From Pedobacter caeni (GTDB lineage: Bacteria > Bacteroidota > Bacteroidia > Sphingobacteriales > Sphingobacteriaceae): a DNA stretch of 64,000 nucleotides. Positions within the stretch are counted from its first letter, which is position 1. Each line of letters starts with the position of its first letter. Made by a program: the position numbers and the translations under genes. The stretch spans positions 514,101-578,100 of the forward strand of contig NZ_FQUQ01000003.1 of NCBI RefSeq assembly GCF_900129215.1, in the 5' to 3' direction. The notes under the pieces were generated by a model that was not told where the DNA came from, searched no databases, and was given only the letters and a program-made list of their open reading frames with translations. Below, piece by piece: positions 26,697 through 36,203 of this stretch.

Positions 26697-29600
26697 TTAA
26701 CTTAACCAGACTCTTAACATTGACAATAATTTATCCATATCAACCGGTTTAGAAATATAATCATTTGCTCCGGCTTCGATACATTTTTCACGATCATTTT
26801 TCATGGCTTTAGCAGTTAAAGCAATGATGGGTAATTTTGCGAAACGCTTTTCCAGTCTGATGGCCTTCATGGCTTCATAGCCGTCCATTTCAGGCATCAT
26901 AATGTCCATCAGGACAAGATCTATCTGTTCAGATTCTTCCAGTTTCTCCAGCGCTTCCCTGCCATTATTGGCAATGACGATTTTGAGGTCGTAAAGCTGT
27001 AGCGCACTGGAAAGGGCGAAGATGTTCCGCATGTCATCATCAGTGATTAAAATGGTTTTGTCTTTCAGCACTTTTTCCATCGTGGAAACGCTTTTACCTT
27101 TACTGCCACCCGGTTTTGCCGGTATGGCCGGCCCATCTTGTTTCAGCTTATTGATAAACAAACTTACCTCGTCGATTAACCGGTCATTGGATTTATTCGA
27201 TTTCAGGACCATTGCATCTGTATACTTCATGATGTGGGCCATTTTCTCCTGGTCCAGCTCCATTGCCGTATTGATGATCACTGGAATATGGGCATGGAGC
27301 TCCTGAGATTTGATCTGATCCAGTAAATCAAATCCGGAAATATCAGGAAGTTTCAAGTCCAGGATAATGCAGTCGAAAACCTGCTCAGTTAAGAGGTCCA
27401 GTGCTTCTTTTCCTGTGAAAGCCTGTTTTACATCCACTCCCTTTTCTGTCAGCTGCTGGGTCAATTCCCTGCTCTGCAGCTCCTGGTCTTCAATAACCAG
27501 AACACTTTTGAAATTGTATTTCAGGTAGGCAGCGCTGAGTAATTTAAAAGCTTCATCGAGCTGTTCTTTTTCTACTGGCTTTTTCAGGAAGCCTATTGCT
27601 CCCTCTTTTTTAGCTTTACTCGCCTTTTCATTTCCTGCAGACATCATGTGTACAGGGATATGTTTTGTCCGCGGATCAGCTTTTAACTTTTTAAGAATGG
27701 TCCATCCATCCATTACCGGCAACATAATGTCCAGCACGATGGCATCGGGAAGCTGAGAGAATGCCATTTCCAAACCAGTGTCACCACTGTGCGCAAGGAT
27801 GGGGTTAAAGCCTTTTTCAAGTGCATAGTCATTCAGGACATCTGCAAAAACCACATCATCTTCAATAATCAGTAAGGTCTGTGGTTCATCAGATGATTTA
27901 ACCGGATGGTTTACCACCTCCGGAATAAATGGAATGATGATCGCTTCCTCTATTTTATTTGGAATGATTTGTTCCGGCAGCTGGAAGGAATTATTTCTTG
28001 GGACAAACAAGGTAAAGATACTTCCCTCATTAGGCTTACTGCTTACCTGAATTTCTCCACCAAGGATGTAGGCCAGCTCTTTACTAATCGATAAACCTAA
28101 TCCTGTTCCACCAAATTTTCTGCTCGTAGAGCCGTCTGCCTGCTGGAAGGCTTCGAAGATCAGTTTCTGCTTTTCTTCCGGAATGCCAATACCGGAATCT
28201 ATAACGGTGATGGCAATGATTTCTTCTGCTGTATTTTTTAAGCGGTCAGCATAAAACCGGGTATCTTTTGGTGGTTTGCTGATCGTAAGTGTAATATGAC
28301 CATATTCAGGAGTGAATTTGAAGGCATTGGAAAGTAAGTTTTTAACAATCTGCTCCAGTCTGGCCTGATCCGTCAGGATACTTTCCGGAAGAGGTTGTTC
28401 AATAATTGTTTTGAATTGGATTTTCTTACTTCTTGCCAGTTCTGTAAACAAAGATTCCATACCATGTTTGATGGATTCCGGTTTTACGTTTTCAATTGTC
28501 AGGTCTACCTTTCCGGATTCAATTTTCGATAAGTCCAGGATGTCATTGATCAGCGTCAGTAAATCATTTCCTGCATTGTGGATCACACCAGCATATTTAA
28601 GCTGATCGTCATTCAAGTTTTCAGGTCTGTTTTCTTTCAGGATTCTTGCCAGGATCAGGATACTGTTCAATGGGGTTCTTAACTCATGACTCATATTGGC
28701 CAGGAATTCAGATTTGTACTTACTGGAAATTTCCAGTTCTTCTGCTTTCAGGCTGATGGCTTCTCTTGCCTGGTTAATGGAGATGTTACGTTCTTCCAGC
28801 TGTTGTGCTTTTTCTTCAAGTTCTGCATTGGTCTGACGTAGCTCTTCCTGTTGTACCCGGAGTTCTTCTTCCGAGGATTGAAGCTGATCTGTTTTATACA
28901 TCAGCTCTTCGTTTGTGGTTCTGAGTTCTTCCTGCTGGCTTTCCAGCTCTTCAGCCTGCTGTTGGGTTTGCTCAAATAATGCCCTTAGTTTTACCCTCGC
29001 TACCGCACTGTTTACGGCCACTCCAACACTCTCGCTGATGCTGTTCAGGAACAATACCGTTTTTTCGTCAGGAGCCTCCATCATGCCTAATTCGATTACT
29101 GCAAGGCTTTCATCTTCAAATATGATAGGGACGAGATAAATACATTTTGGTAAAGTGCTCCCCAGTCCCGAACTAATTTTCAGGTAATCTAAAGGAACAT
29201 TATTGAATAATTTTACCTGTTTCTCTGATGCCACCTGGCCAACAAGTCCTTCTCCGAAATGATATTGGTTGATTTCTCCCTTTTTAGACTGATAAGCGTA
29301 TCCTCCGGTAAATTTGAAAGTCTTTTTAGAACGGTTCACTAAAAAGAAAGCGCCAACCGGTGCATTGATGTAATTACTGATCCTTGTAATGATATTGACC
29401 GACAACTCTTCAATTTCCTGCTCTCCGCGCATGGCATCATTAACGGTTGTACTGCCGGATAGTAACCAGTTTTTTTGCTCGTTTTCAGCGGATACTTTTT
29501 CCAGCTGCAGATTGGACTCTCTGATTTGGGCTTCCGTCAGTTTTTGCTGATCAAATGTTTTTCTGATGTAAGTAAATAGAAAAAGGATCAGTCCGAATAT

Positions 29601-30191
29601 AATTAAAGAACTGAGTAAAATGATCCAGGTACTTCGCTCACTACTACTGACAATCGCAGATTTTCTTTCCGCCAGTAGACGAAATTCGGTCTCAATCATT
29701 TTTTTACTGATCAGGAGCATCTGATCTTTATAAGCTTGTCCACCTCCGTTTAGTACCCTATCTGTGGCCGCAGCCTGCCCTTTATTATCGTATATACGTA
29801 TCACCTCCTGCATTTCTGCTACTTTCTTATGGGAGTATGAATCAAGGGAGTCTGCTTGTGTGATTTGCTCCGGGTTGTCGCTGATCAGTTTTTTTAAGCC
29901 CTGAACCGTCTCCAGGATCATTGGTGCATTTTTATTATAAGGCTTGAGGTAAGCACTTTTCTGAGATAAAATAAATCCCCGTAAAGAACTTTCTGAATTC
30001 AGAACTTGTGTTTCCACATTTTTAATCTGATCGATGACCTCATAAGTGTGGCTTTGCCACTTCGTATCTTCATTAAGTTTCTCCACACTGAGGTAAGAAG
30101 TAACGGCAGATACGAGTACAAACAACAAGGAAACAGTAAATCCTGTTAATACCTGCTGTTTAAAAGTTAGCTTAAACATATTTGTAAACAA
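26697..30191 (-). CDS. Large hybrid sensor histidine kinase (CHASE3-GAF-HisKA-HATPase-REC-REC-REC)
   Basis: 1164 residues. Two membrane segments (~13-33 and ~187-208) flank a CHASE3-like extracytoplasmic helical domain (NVETQVLNSESSLRGFILS). Then a GAF-like domain (~240-400), a long Gln/Glu-rich coiled coil (~405-490) with repeated EELR and QQEELR heptads, HisKA with FLANMSHELRTPLNS (His502), HATPase with DSGIGIPEEK and GGTGLGLSI, and three receivers; the last spans ~1045-1164 with phospho-Asp1096 (VLMDIMMPEMDG). It heads an operon with CheR and a second hybrid kinase. Signal and output unknown. Confidence 0.93.
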   Translation of the reverse strand: MFTNMFKLTFKQQVLTGFTVSLLFVLVSAVTSYLSVEKLNEDTKWQSHTYEVIDQIKNVETQVLNSESSLRGFILSQKSAYLKPYNKNAPMILETVQGLKKLISDNPEQITQADSLDSYSHKKVAEMQEVIRIYDNKGQAAATDRVLNGGGQAYKDQMLLISKKMIETEFRLLAERKSAIVSSSERSTWIILLSSLIIFGLILFLFTYIRKTFDQQKLTEAQIRESNLQLEKVSAENEQKNWLLSGSTTVNDAMRGEQEIEELSVNIITRISNYINAPVGAFFLVNRSKKTFKFTGGYAYQSKKGEINQYHFGEGLVGQVASEKQVKLFNNVPLDYLKISSGLGSTLPKCIYLVPIIFEDESLAVIELGMMEAPDEKTVLFLNSISESVGVAVNSAVARVKLRALFEQTQQQAEELESQQEELRTTNEELMYKTDQLQSSEEELRVQQEELRQTNAELEEKAQQLEERNISINQAREAISLKAEELEISSKYKSEFLANMSHELRTPLNSILILARILKENRPENLNDDQLKYAGVIHNAGNDLLTLINDILDLSKIESGKVDLTIENVKPESIKHGMESLFTELARSKKIQFKTIIEQPLPESILTDQARLEQIVKNLLSNAFKFTPEYGHITLTISKPPKDTRFYADRLKNTAEEIIAITVIDSGIGIPEEKQKLIFEAFQQADGSTSRKFGGTGLGLSISKELAYILGGEIQVSSKPNEGSIFTLFVPRNNSFQLPEQIIPNKIEEAIIIPFIPEVVNHPVKSSDEPQTLLIIEDDVVFADVLNDYALEKGFNPILAHSGDTGLEMAFSQLPDAIVLDIMLPVMDGWTILKKLKADPRTKHIPVHMMSAGNEKASKAKKEGAIGFLKKPVEKEQLDEAFKLLSAAYLKYNFKSVLVIEDQELQSRELTQQLTEKGVDVKQAFTGKEALDLLTEQVFDCIILDLKLPDISGFDLLDQIKSQELHAHIPVIINTAMELDQEKMAHIMKYTDAMVLKSNKSNDRLIDEVSLFINKLKQDGPAIPAKPGGSKGKSVSTMEKVLKDKTILITDDDMRNIFALSSALQLYDLKIVIANNGREALEKLEESEQIDLVLMDIMMPEMDGYEAMKAIRLEKRFAKLPIIALTAKAMKNDREKCIEAGANDYISKPVDMDKLLSMLRVWLS

Positions 30192-30373
30192 TTAAATGTT
30201 AAGAGCTCATCTAGAATCTTAGTTCGTTTTGAAATTAAAATTCTGCAAAAAAAAACATTGAAATTCAGTACAATTCTATAACTGAATCCGGTTTTTGGCA
30301 TCATCTTTTGAAATTTCAAGTCGCCCCCACAGAGACAGATAAAATCAACAACAATATTAATGATAATAAATTT

Positions 30374-30381
30374 TATTTTTG
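30374..30381 (+). promoter_or_regulatory. -7 box abutting the ArsC-like gene
   Basis: TATTTTTG ends five bases before the ATG at 30387. No convincing -33 box was seen. Fits a leaderless or nearly leaderless transcript. Confidence 0.5.
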
Positions 30382-30386
30382 CTGAT

Positions 30387-30734
30387 ATGATAATATACGG
30401 AATACCAAATTGCAATACAGTAAAGAAAGCCAGAACCTGGTTAGCAGATAATGGATTTAATCCAACGTTCCACGATTTCAAGAAGAGCGGAATCACTGCC
30501 GAAAAACTAAATGAATGGTGTGCAACATTTGGCTGGGAGAAGGTCCTGAACAAAAAAGGAACCACCTGGAAAAAGTTGAGTCCCGGAGAACAAGCTCTTG
30601 TTGTTGATCAGGAATCTGCCGTTCAGCTGCTCTTGAAATACACCAGTGCGATTAAAAGACCAGTTGTGGAGCTTAATGGAAAAGCAGTACTCATCAGTTT
30701 TGAAGAAGAAGCTTATCAAAAGACTTTAAAGTAA
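30387..30734 (+). CDS. ArsC/Spx-family reductase-like protein (YffB-like)
   Basis: 115 residues from the ATG at 30387, chosen because MIIYGIPNCNTVKKAR is the standard start of the family; nine codons of upstream open frame have no similarity. The thioredoxin-like fold has a single Cys9 in PNCNTV, not a CxxC. The later KKGTTWKKL and RPVVELNGKAVLISF (cis-Pro region RPV) fit ArsC/Spx proteins. Family members are arsenate reductases, glutathione-linked reductases or RNA-polymerase-binding regulators; this short form is closest to the uncharacterised YffB type. Role not known. Confidence 0.88.
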   Translation: MIIYGIPNCNTVKKARTWLADNGFNPTFHDFKKSGITAEKLNEWCATFGWEKVLNKKGTTWKKLSPGEQALVVDQESAVQLLLKYTSAIKRPVVELNGKAVLISFEEEAYQKTLK

Positions 30735-30789
30735 TTGCCATTAGGGTGTTAAATTTTGTTAAAATATAATCAGCAGGTAAAAACAGCGT

Positions 30790-30797
30790 TACATTTG
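30790..30797 (+). promoter_or_regulatory. -7 box abutting the 30801 gene
   Basis: TACATTTG ends three bases before the ATG at 30801, the tightest of five such arrangements in this window. Predicts initiation at or near the start codon. Confidence 0.55.
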
Positions 30798-30800
30798 AAT

Positions 30801-31556
30801 ATGGCTAAGTATTTATTCAGGTTGTTCATCTCATTCATCTTGTTCATGTGTCTTACCCCTGTTTTTGTCAGGGCACAATCTTCTGTATCCGGAAATGTGT
30901 ATGACTACGATAATAAAACTTTTCCTATTCAGAATGTGGTGGTCCGGAACCTGAGTAGCAAAGAGCTTTCAAGAACGAAGGCGGCTGGTCAGTTTACCCT
31001 TCCTGCAAAGATTGGTGACTTGCTGGAGTTTTCTTATGTAGGTTACCATACGGATACGCTTTTTCTGATTGACCTGAAGCCGAAGACAATTTTCCTGCCC
31101 CCGAATTCAAAGCTTTTAAAGGAAGTGGAAATTTTGAGTGCTAAAGTGAACCCTTCTGTATTGTACCGGGATCCTAATGCAAAGGAAACGAAGAGATTCG
31201 GTGCGGACGGATTAAGAGGTAAGGGAAATAACGATAGGGCTGGAGGAATGCTGTTTAACCTGGGCTATGGTAAAATGAAGAGGGAAAGGGAGAAAGAGAG
31301 AATGCTCGAAGAACGGGATGTCTACGAAACCGAGATCAGAGAAAATTTTAACAAGGAAACCATCACCAAACTGGTAAAGCTTCAGGGGCAGGAATTGATA
31401 GATTTTATGGCCATTTACCGGCCATCAGAGCCTTTGATCAAGAGCGAGCGTCCTTTTAACTACACCTATTATATCGTTCAGTGTTATCATCGATGGCTTA
31501 AACTTCCGGCAGACCAGCGTAAGGTTTATCCTATGCCTAAATTGAAGGCGAACTAA
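30801..31556 (+). CDS. Secreted carboxypeptidase-regulatory-like domain protein
   Basis: 251 residues from the ATG at 30801, which gives a signal peptide (MAKYLFRLFISFILFM..., cut near VRAQ). The domain that follows (SSVSGNVYDYDNKTFPIQNVVVRNL, then LLEFSYVGYHTDTLFL) is the CarboxypepD_reg-like beta sandwich usually found at the N-terminus of TonB-dependent receptors, here without any barrel. The C-terminal half is charged and helical (KMKREREKERMLEERDVYE) and of unknown fold. Similar stand-alone proteins are common and uncharacterised in Bacteroidota. Confidence 0.8.
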   Translation: MAKYLFRLFISFILFMCLTPVFVRAQSSVSGNVYDYDNKTFPIQNVVVRNLSSKELSRTKAAGQFTLPAKIGDLLEFSYVGYHTDTLFLIDLKPKTIFLPPNSKLLKEVEILSAKVNPSVLYRDPNAKETKRFGADGLRGKGNNDRAGGMLFNLGYGKMKREREKERMLEERDVYETEIRENFNKETITKLVKLQGQELIDFMAIYRPSEPLIKSERPFNYTYYIVQCYHRWLKLPADQRKVYPMPKLKAN

Positions 31557-31631
31557 TAAAACCGTTACAATGGTCAGGTATAAAATTTCATTTTATATCT
31601 TTAGTTCGAATCTAAAAACCAACAAATAAAC

Positions 31632-33587
31632 ATGATGAATAAGCCTTTCTTACTATTGGCCTTGTTATGCGCATTTGGTTTTAGTTCCATGGCACAACAG
31701 CCAGCTGGGAACTATGATCCTCATGCCGCATTCAATCCTTTGTTTTACACACAAAACGGTAATGAATACCGCTCAGCCAATGGCTATCCCGGCCCTAAGT
31801 ACTGGCAGAACCGTGCCGACTATCACATCACGGCAAATCTTGACGAAGTAAAAAATACTGTGACCGGATCAGTAACGATCACCTACAAAAATAACAGTCC
31901 TGATAAATTGCCTTTCTTGTGGCTTCAGTTAGACCAGAATCTTTTTTCAGCTTCTTCACGAGGAAATTCACTGATTGCTGCCGGGAGCAGATATGGAGCA
32001 AGAGGTGAAAAGGTTGAGGGTGGTTATAAAATAGAAGGCTTAAGTGTTTCTCAAAAGGCGAAGCCGGTAAAATTCAGCTCACTGACAGAAGATACCAGGA
32101 TGCAGATCCGTCTGGATGAGCCTTTAGCTCCAAATGGAGATGTGATCACCATAAAAATGAATTTTTCATTTGTTATTCCTATTAACGGTTCGGACCGTAT
32201 GGGACATCTGGCTACTAAAAACGGAGAGATTTTCGCCATTGCACAATGGTTTCCAAGAATGAGTGTTTATGATGATATTCTGGGCTGGAATACTTTACCT
32301 TATTGGGGTGCGGGTGAATTCTATTGTGAATTTGGAGATGTAGATTTCTCTGTCACTGCGCCAGCCAATCACATCGTGATGGGTTCTGGTGAACTGCTAA
32401 ACCCGCAGGAAGTATTGACCGCGGAGCAATTGACCCGTTGGAATGCAGCGAAATTAAGTGATAAAACAATTGCCATCCGGTCTGAGTCGGAAGTGACCGA
32501 TCCTAAATCCCGCCCTGCAAAAGGAACCTTAACCTGGAAATTTAAGATCAAAAACACACGTGATGTAGCCTGGGCCTCTTCCAAAGCATTTGTTTTGGAT
32601 GCAGCGAGGATTAACCTGCCAAGTGGAAAGAAATCGCTGGCGGTTTCCGCACATCCTGTGGAGAGCAATGGTAAAGACGGATACGGCAGGGGAGTGGAGT
32701 ATGTGAAATCTTCTATTGAATATTATTCAAAAAAATGGTTTGAATACCCATACCCGATGGCGGTGAATGTAGCCAGCAATGTAGGTGGGATGGAATATCC
32801 GGGGATCGTTTTTTGTGGATGGAAAGCGAAAAATGCAAGCGCCTGGGGTGTGATTGATCATGAATTTGGTCATACCTGGTTTCCAATGATCGTAGGAAGC
32901 AACGAACGTAAATTTGGCTGGATGGACGAAGGCTTTAATACCTTTATCAATGGCTTGTCTAAAGCGGCATTTAACAATGGAGAGTATCAGGCAAAACCGG
33001 AAAATATGCAAGGGGTTGCTAAATACTTAAGCAATGATGCTTTAGAATATGTGATGTTAAGTCCTGATGCCATGAAGGAAGCTAACATTGGGGTTAACCT
33101 TTATTATAAACCGTCATGGGGTCTGAATGTGCTGAGAAATCATGTTTTAGGTGCGGATCGTTTTGATTATGCCTTTAAAAAATATATAGAGAACTGGGCT
33201 TATAAACATCCAAGTCCTTTTGACTTTTTCCGTTCGATGGAGAATGGAGCAGGTGAGGATCTTTCCTGGTTCTGGAGGGGTTGGTTTATGGAAAACTGGA
33301 AAACAGATCAGGGTATTTCTGAGGTAAAAGAACTGGCAAAAGATGGGGTAAGAACAGGTTATGATATTGTGGTTGCCAATCTGGAAAAAATGCCGATGCC
33401 GGTTATTTTAGAGGTAAAAACCAAAAGCGGAAAGTCAGAGGTCATTAAGCTTCCGGTAGACATCTGGATGCGGAATAAGAGCTGGACAGTTCATTACCCA
33501 ACCACCGAGGAAGTGGTTTCAGTAACCCTGGATCCGGAAAAGGTGCTGCCCGACAGCAATTCTGAAAATAATAGCTGGACAAAGTAG
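31632..33587 (+). CDS. Secreted M1-family zinc metallopeptidase (aminopeptidase-like)
   Basis: 651 residues with a signal peptide (cut near SSMAQ). The N-terminal beta domain (ADYHITANLDEVKNTVTGSVTITYKN) is followed by the catalytic domain with the zinc motif HEFGH at 410-414 and the third ligand Glu433 in GWMDEGFNTF, the M1 HExxH-(18)-E pattern. NVGGMEYPG is the equivalent of the GAMEN exopeptidase motif (GGMEY). It is probably a periplasmic or secreted peptidase. A strong bidirectional terminator follows. Confidence 0.93.
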   Translation: MMNKPFLLLALLCAFGFSSMAQQPAGNYDPHAAFNPLFYTQNGNEYRSANGYPGPKYWQNRADYHITANLDEVKNTVTGSVTITYKNNSPDKLPFLWLQLDQNLFSASSRGNSLIAAGSRYGARGEKVEGGYKIEGLSVSQKAKPVKFSSLTEDTRMQIRLDEPLAPNGDVITIKMNFSFVIPINGSDRMGHLATKNGEIFAIAQWFPRMSVYDDILGWNTLPYWGAGEFYCEFGDVDFSVTAPANHIVMGSGELLNPQEVLTAEQLTRWNAAKLSDKTIAIRSESEVTDPKSRPAKGTLTWKFKIKNTRDVAWASSKAFVLDAARINLPSGKKSLAVSAHPVESNGKDGYGRGVEYVKSSIEYYSKKWFEYPYPMAVNVASNVGGMEYPGIVFCGWKAKNASAWGVIDHEFGHTWFPMIVGSNERKFGWMDEGFNTFINGLSKAAFNNGEYQAKPENMQGVAKYLSNDALEYVMLSPDAMKEANIGVNLYYKPSWGLNVLRNHVLGADRFDYAFKKYIENWAYKHPSPFDFFRSMENGAGEDLSWFWRGWFMENWKTDQGISEVKELAKDGVRTGYDIVVANLEKMPMPVILEVKTKSGKSEVIKLPVDIWMRNKSWTVHYPTTEEVVSVTLDPEKVLPDSNSENNSWTK

Positions 33588-33597
33588 TATCGCCCTT

Positions 33598-33653
33598 GTC
33601 CAATAAAAAATCCCCTTGTGAATCTTGTTTCACAAGGGGATTTTTTATTGGAC
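33598..33653. terminator. Bidirectional terminator, 25-bp stem
   Basis: Two perfectly complementary 25-base arms around a six-base loop, with A-runs left and T-runs right. The stop codon of the minus-strand MscS gene (33645-33647) lies within the right arm. It serves both convergent genes. Confidence 0.93.
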
Positions 33654-34913
33654 AGGTGCTAATATATCCATTTCATGAACCTGCAAATCAAAATAAGTTG
33701 CAGAAGCCAGCAGGTGGTCAAATATATCGGCCATGATGTACTCATAATCAACCCATTTTGTGGTCCCTGTAAACGCATAGATTTCCAATGGTAAACCATT
33801 TGCGGTTGGGGCAAGTTGTCTGACCATCATGGTCATCTTTTTATGTAAGCCGGTATGGTTGGAAATGTAATTGTCTATGTACTTCCGGTATAATCCTGCA
33901 TTGGTCAGGTTTCTGCCATTGATTAAAAGGCTTTTGTCGGCACCGATACGTTCATTATGTTTGTCAATGTCCTTTTGCCGGTGGTCAATATAGGAGGTTA
34001 AGGACTGAATTCTTCTGAATTGCTCTACTTCCTCATAGGTCAGAAACCTGATGGTCGATTGCCGGATGAAAATGGCTCTTTTTATCCTTCTTCCTCCGGA
34101 CTGTGTCATGCCACGCCAGTTTTGGAAAGAGTCCGAGATGAGCGAGTAGGTGGGGATGGTGGTGATGGTTTTGTCGAAATTCTGCACTTTAACAGTGGTG
34201 AGGTTAATCTCCACGACATCGCCGTCAGCCCCATATTTTGCCATCGTAATCCAATCACCGATCCGTACCGTATCATTTGTGCTCACCTGTATGCTGGCTA
34301 CAAATCCCATGATGGTGTCTTTGAACATCAATAACAATACTGCGGAAATGGCCCCCATAGCGGTAAAGAAGGTCAGTGGAGATTTTCCGGTAAGGTTAGA
34401 GAAGATGACCACGGCACCTATAAAAAACAGGATGATTCTGATCACCTGCATATAGCTTTCTATGGGTTTCGATTTGAAAGCCGACTTTTTTCTTAAAGAA
34501 TCAGCTCCCGAACGGATCAGGGAAATGATCAGCCAGATGATGATGATCACAAGATAAACCTCTGTAAGTTTATTTAAGGGGGCAATCAGACTGGGGAAAG
34601 AATAAAAAACTACCGGGATGGAATTCTTTACCAATACCACAGCTGTGGTTAATGCTACAAAATGAGAAAAGCGGTTTTCCAGTAAATGATGGAAGAAGTC
34701 AACCTTTGTGCGTTTTGTAATCCGGATTAAGGTGATCCTTAACAAACGTCTGAGGACATAGTGCAGCAAATAAACTGCAATCGCGAGCACCAATGATAGT
34801 GCAAGAAGGTTGATATAGTCGGCAATGCTATCTGAAACTCCCCATTTTATAAGAAGGTCATGTGTTTTTTTGCCAATATTAATGAAATCAAATTCGTAAT
34901 CTGTTGCGCTCAT
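33645..34913 (-). CDS. MscS-family mechanosensitive ion channel (YbdG-like)
   Basis: 422 residues with about five membrane helices in the first ~190 residues, then the MscS beta domain: LLMFKDTIMGFVASIQVSTNDTVRIGDWITM is the pore-lining end plus the conserved beta domain start, followed by DGDVVEINLTTVKVQNFDKTITTIPTYSLIS. A large insert after SFQNWRGMTQSGGRRIKRA and the long C-terminal domain match the YbdG subfamily rather than small MscS. It opens under membrane tension to relieve osmotic shock. Confidence 0.92.
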   Translation of the reverse strand: MSATDYEFDFINIGKKTHDLLIKWGVSDSIADYINLLALSLVLAIAVYLLHYVLRRLLRITLIRITKRTKVDFFHHLLENRFSHFVALTTAVVLVKNSIPVVFYSFPSLIAPLNKLTEVYLVIIIIWLIISLIRSGADSLRKKSAFKSKPIESYMQVIRIILFFIGAVVIFSNLTGKSPLTFFTAMGAISAVLLLMFKDTIMGFVASIQVSTNDTVRIGDWITMAKYGADGDVVEINLTTVKVQNFDKTITTIPTYSLISDSFQNWRGMTQSGGRRIKRAIFIRQSTIRFLTYEEVEQFRRIQSLTSYIDHRQKDIDKHNERIGADKSLLINGRNLTNAGLYRKYIDNYISNHTGLHKKMTMMVRQLAPTANGLPLEIYAFTGTTKWVDYEYIMADIFDHLLASATYFDLQVHEMDILAPVQ

Positions 34914-34987
34914 TTATGATCATTTTAAACGATTGCAACAGATTACAAAAAAATAATTGGAAAGACAATATTCTGCTCTAAAAAATA

Positions 34988-36118
34988 TTAACCTTCATAC
35001 GTGATTCTGTACACCAGGTTGGCAAAATCATCCGATACCAGGATAGAACCGTCTGGCAGCTGAAGGATATCTACAGGTCTTCCCCATGCTTTTCCTCCTT
35101 TTAACCAACCTGTGGCAAAAGGTTCATAACTCAATACTTTATTGCCATCGAGTTTAACAAGCATCAGACGGTAACCTGATGGAGCTTTGCGGTTCCATGA
35201 TCCGTGTTCCGGGATTAAAATCTGATTTTTATAAGTTTTTGGAAACATATCTCCGGTATAGAATTTCATCCCTAATGCGGCTACATGAGCATCAAGCTTT
35301 CTTTGAGGCACAGTAAAATTTTTAGGGTCTTTTCCTTTCCCGAATTCCGGGTCTAAGATGTCTCCGGCATGGACAAAAGGATAGCCAAAATGCATGCCCG
35401 GTTTATCGGCGCGGTTTAGCTCATCTCCGGGAATGTCTTCCCCAAGCATGTCTCTTCCATTGTCGGTAAACCATAATTCCTTAGTAAGCGGGTTCCAGTC
35501 GAATCCAACAGAATTTCTTACCCCATTGGCAAACACCTCCAGACCTGAGGCATCAGGATTCATCCGGAGGATGGAAGCATATCTTTTGTCTTTATCTGTA
35601 TTGTCGCAAATGTTGCAGGGTGCACCGATTGGAAAGTACAATTTGCCATCTGGTCCGAAGCCCAGGTATTTCCAGCCATGATGGGTGTCTTTAGGAAGCT
35701 TGTCGTATAACAATACTGGTTTTGGTGGATTAGCCAGTTGTTCTTCTATCTTGTCAAAACGCCAGATTTTGCTGACCTCAGCTACATATAAACTACCATC
35801 TTTAAACGCAATCCCATTGGGCATATCTTTTAATCCCTGTGCAATGACATATGTCTTTTCCGCTATTCCATCTTTATCTGCATCTACCAAAGCATATACT
35901 TTATCACCATCCCTGTTGCCAACAAATACGGTTCCATTGGTGCCAAGCGCCATAGAGCGGGCATTGTCTACTTTAGCATAAACGGCTATTTTGAAGCCTT
36001 CAGGTAGCTTAATGTCCTTGAGCCTTGGCTCATCGGCTTTTTCCATAGGGCGGTTACAGGTGACGGCCATTAATGGAATGCAAAAAAGAATTGCGAGAAT
36101 AGGGGATAGTCTTTTCAT
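34988..36118 (-). CDS. PQQ-dependent sugar/sorbosone dehydrogenase-like lipoprotein
   Basis: 376 residues. The signal peptide ends in a lipobox-like AVTC (Cys21). Beta-propeller repeats follow: LPEGFKIAVYAKVDNARSMALG, GFGPDGKLYFPIGAPCNICDN, FDWNPLTKELWFTDNGRDMLG and MFPKTYKNQILIPEHGSWNR. These match the soluble glucose/sorbosone dehydrogenase family, whose members oxidise sugars with pyrroloquinoline quinone. Many Bacteroidota homologues have no proven activity, so enzyme role is tentative. Single-gene unit on the minus strand. Confidence 0.85.
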   Translation of the reverse strand: MKRLSPILAILFCIPLMAVTCNRPMEKADEPRLKDIKLPEGFKIAVYAKVDNARSMALGTNGTVFVGNRDGDKVYALVDADKDGIAEKTYVIAQGLKDMPNGIAFKDGSLYVAEVSKIWRFDKIEEQLANPPKPVLLYDKLPKDTHHGWKYLGFGPDGKLYFPIGAPCNICDNTDKDKRYASILRMNPDASGLEVFANGVRNSVGFDWNPLTKELWFTDNGRDMLGEDIPGDELNRADKPGMHFGYPFVHAGDILDPEFGKGKDPKNFTVPQRKLDAHVAALGMKFYTGDMFPKTYKNQILIPEHGSWNRKAPSGYRLMLVKLDGNKVLSYEPFATGWLKGGKAWGRPVDILQLPDGSILVSDDFANLVYRITYEG

Positions 36119-36203
36119 TGCTTTGATTTTTTGATCTGGAATGATAACCCGTCTGGGTTGGTAATTGTTTGATTCTTAGTTTTTAAGCGTTTTGTTTTTT
36201 GCG

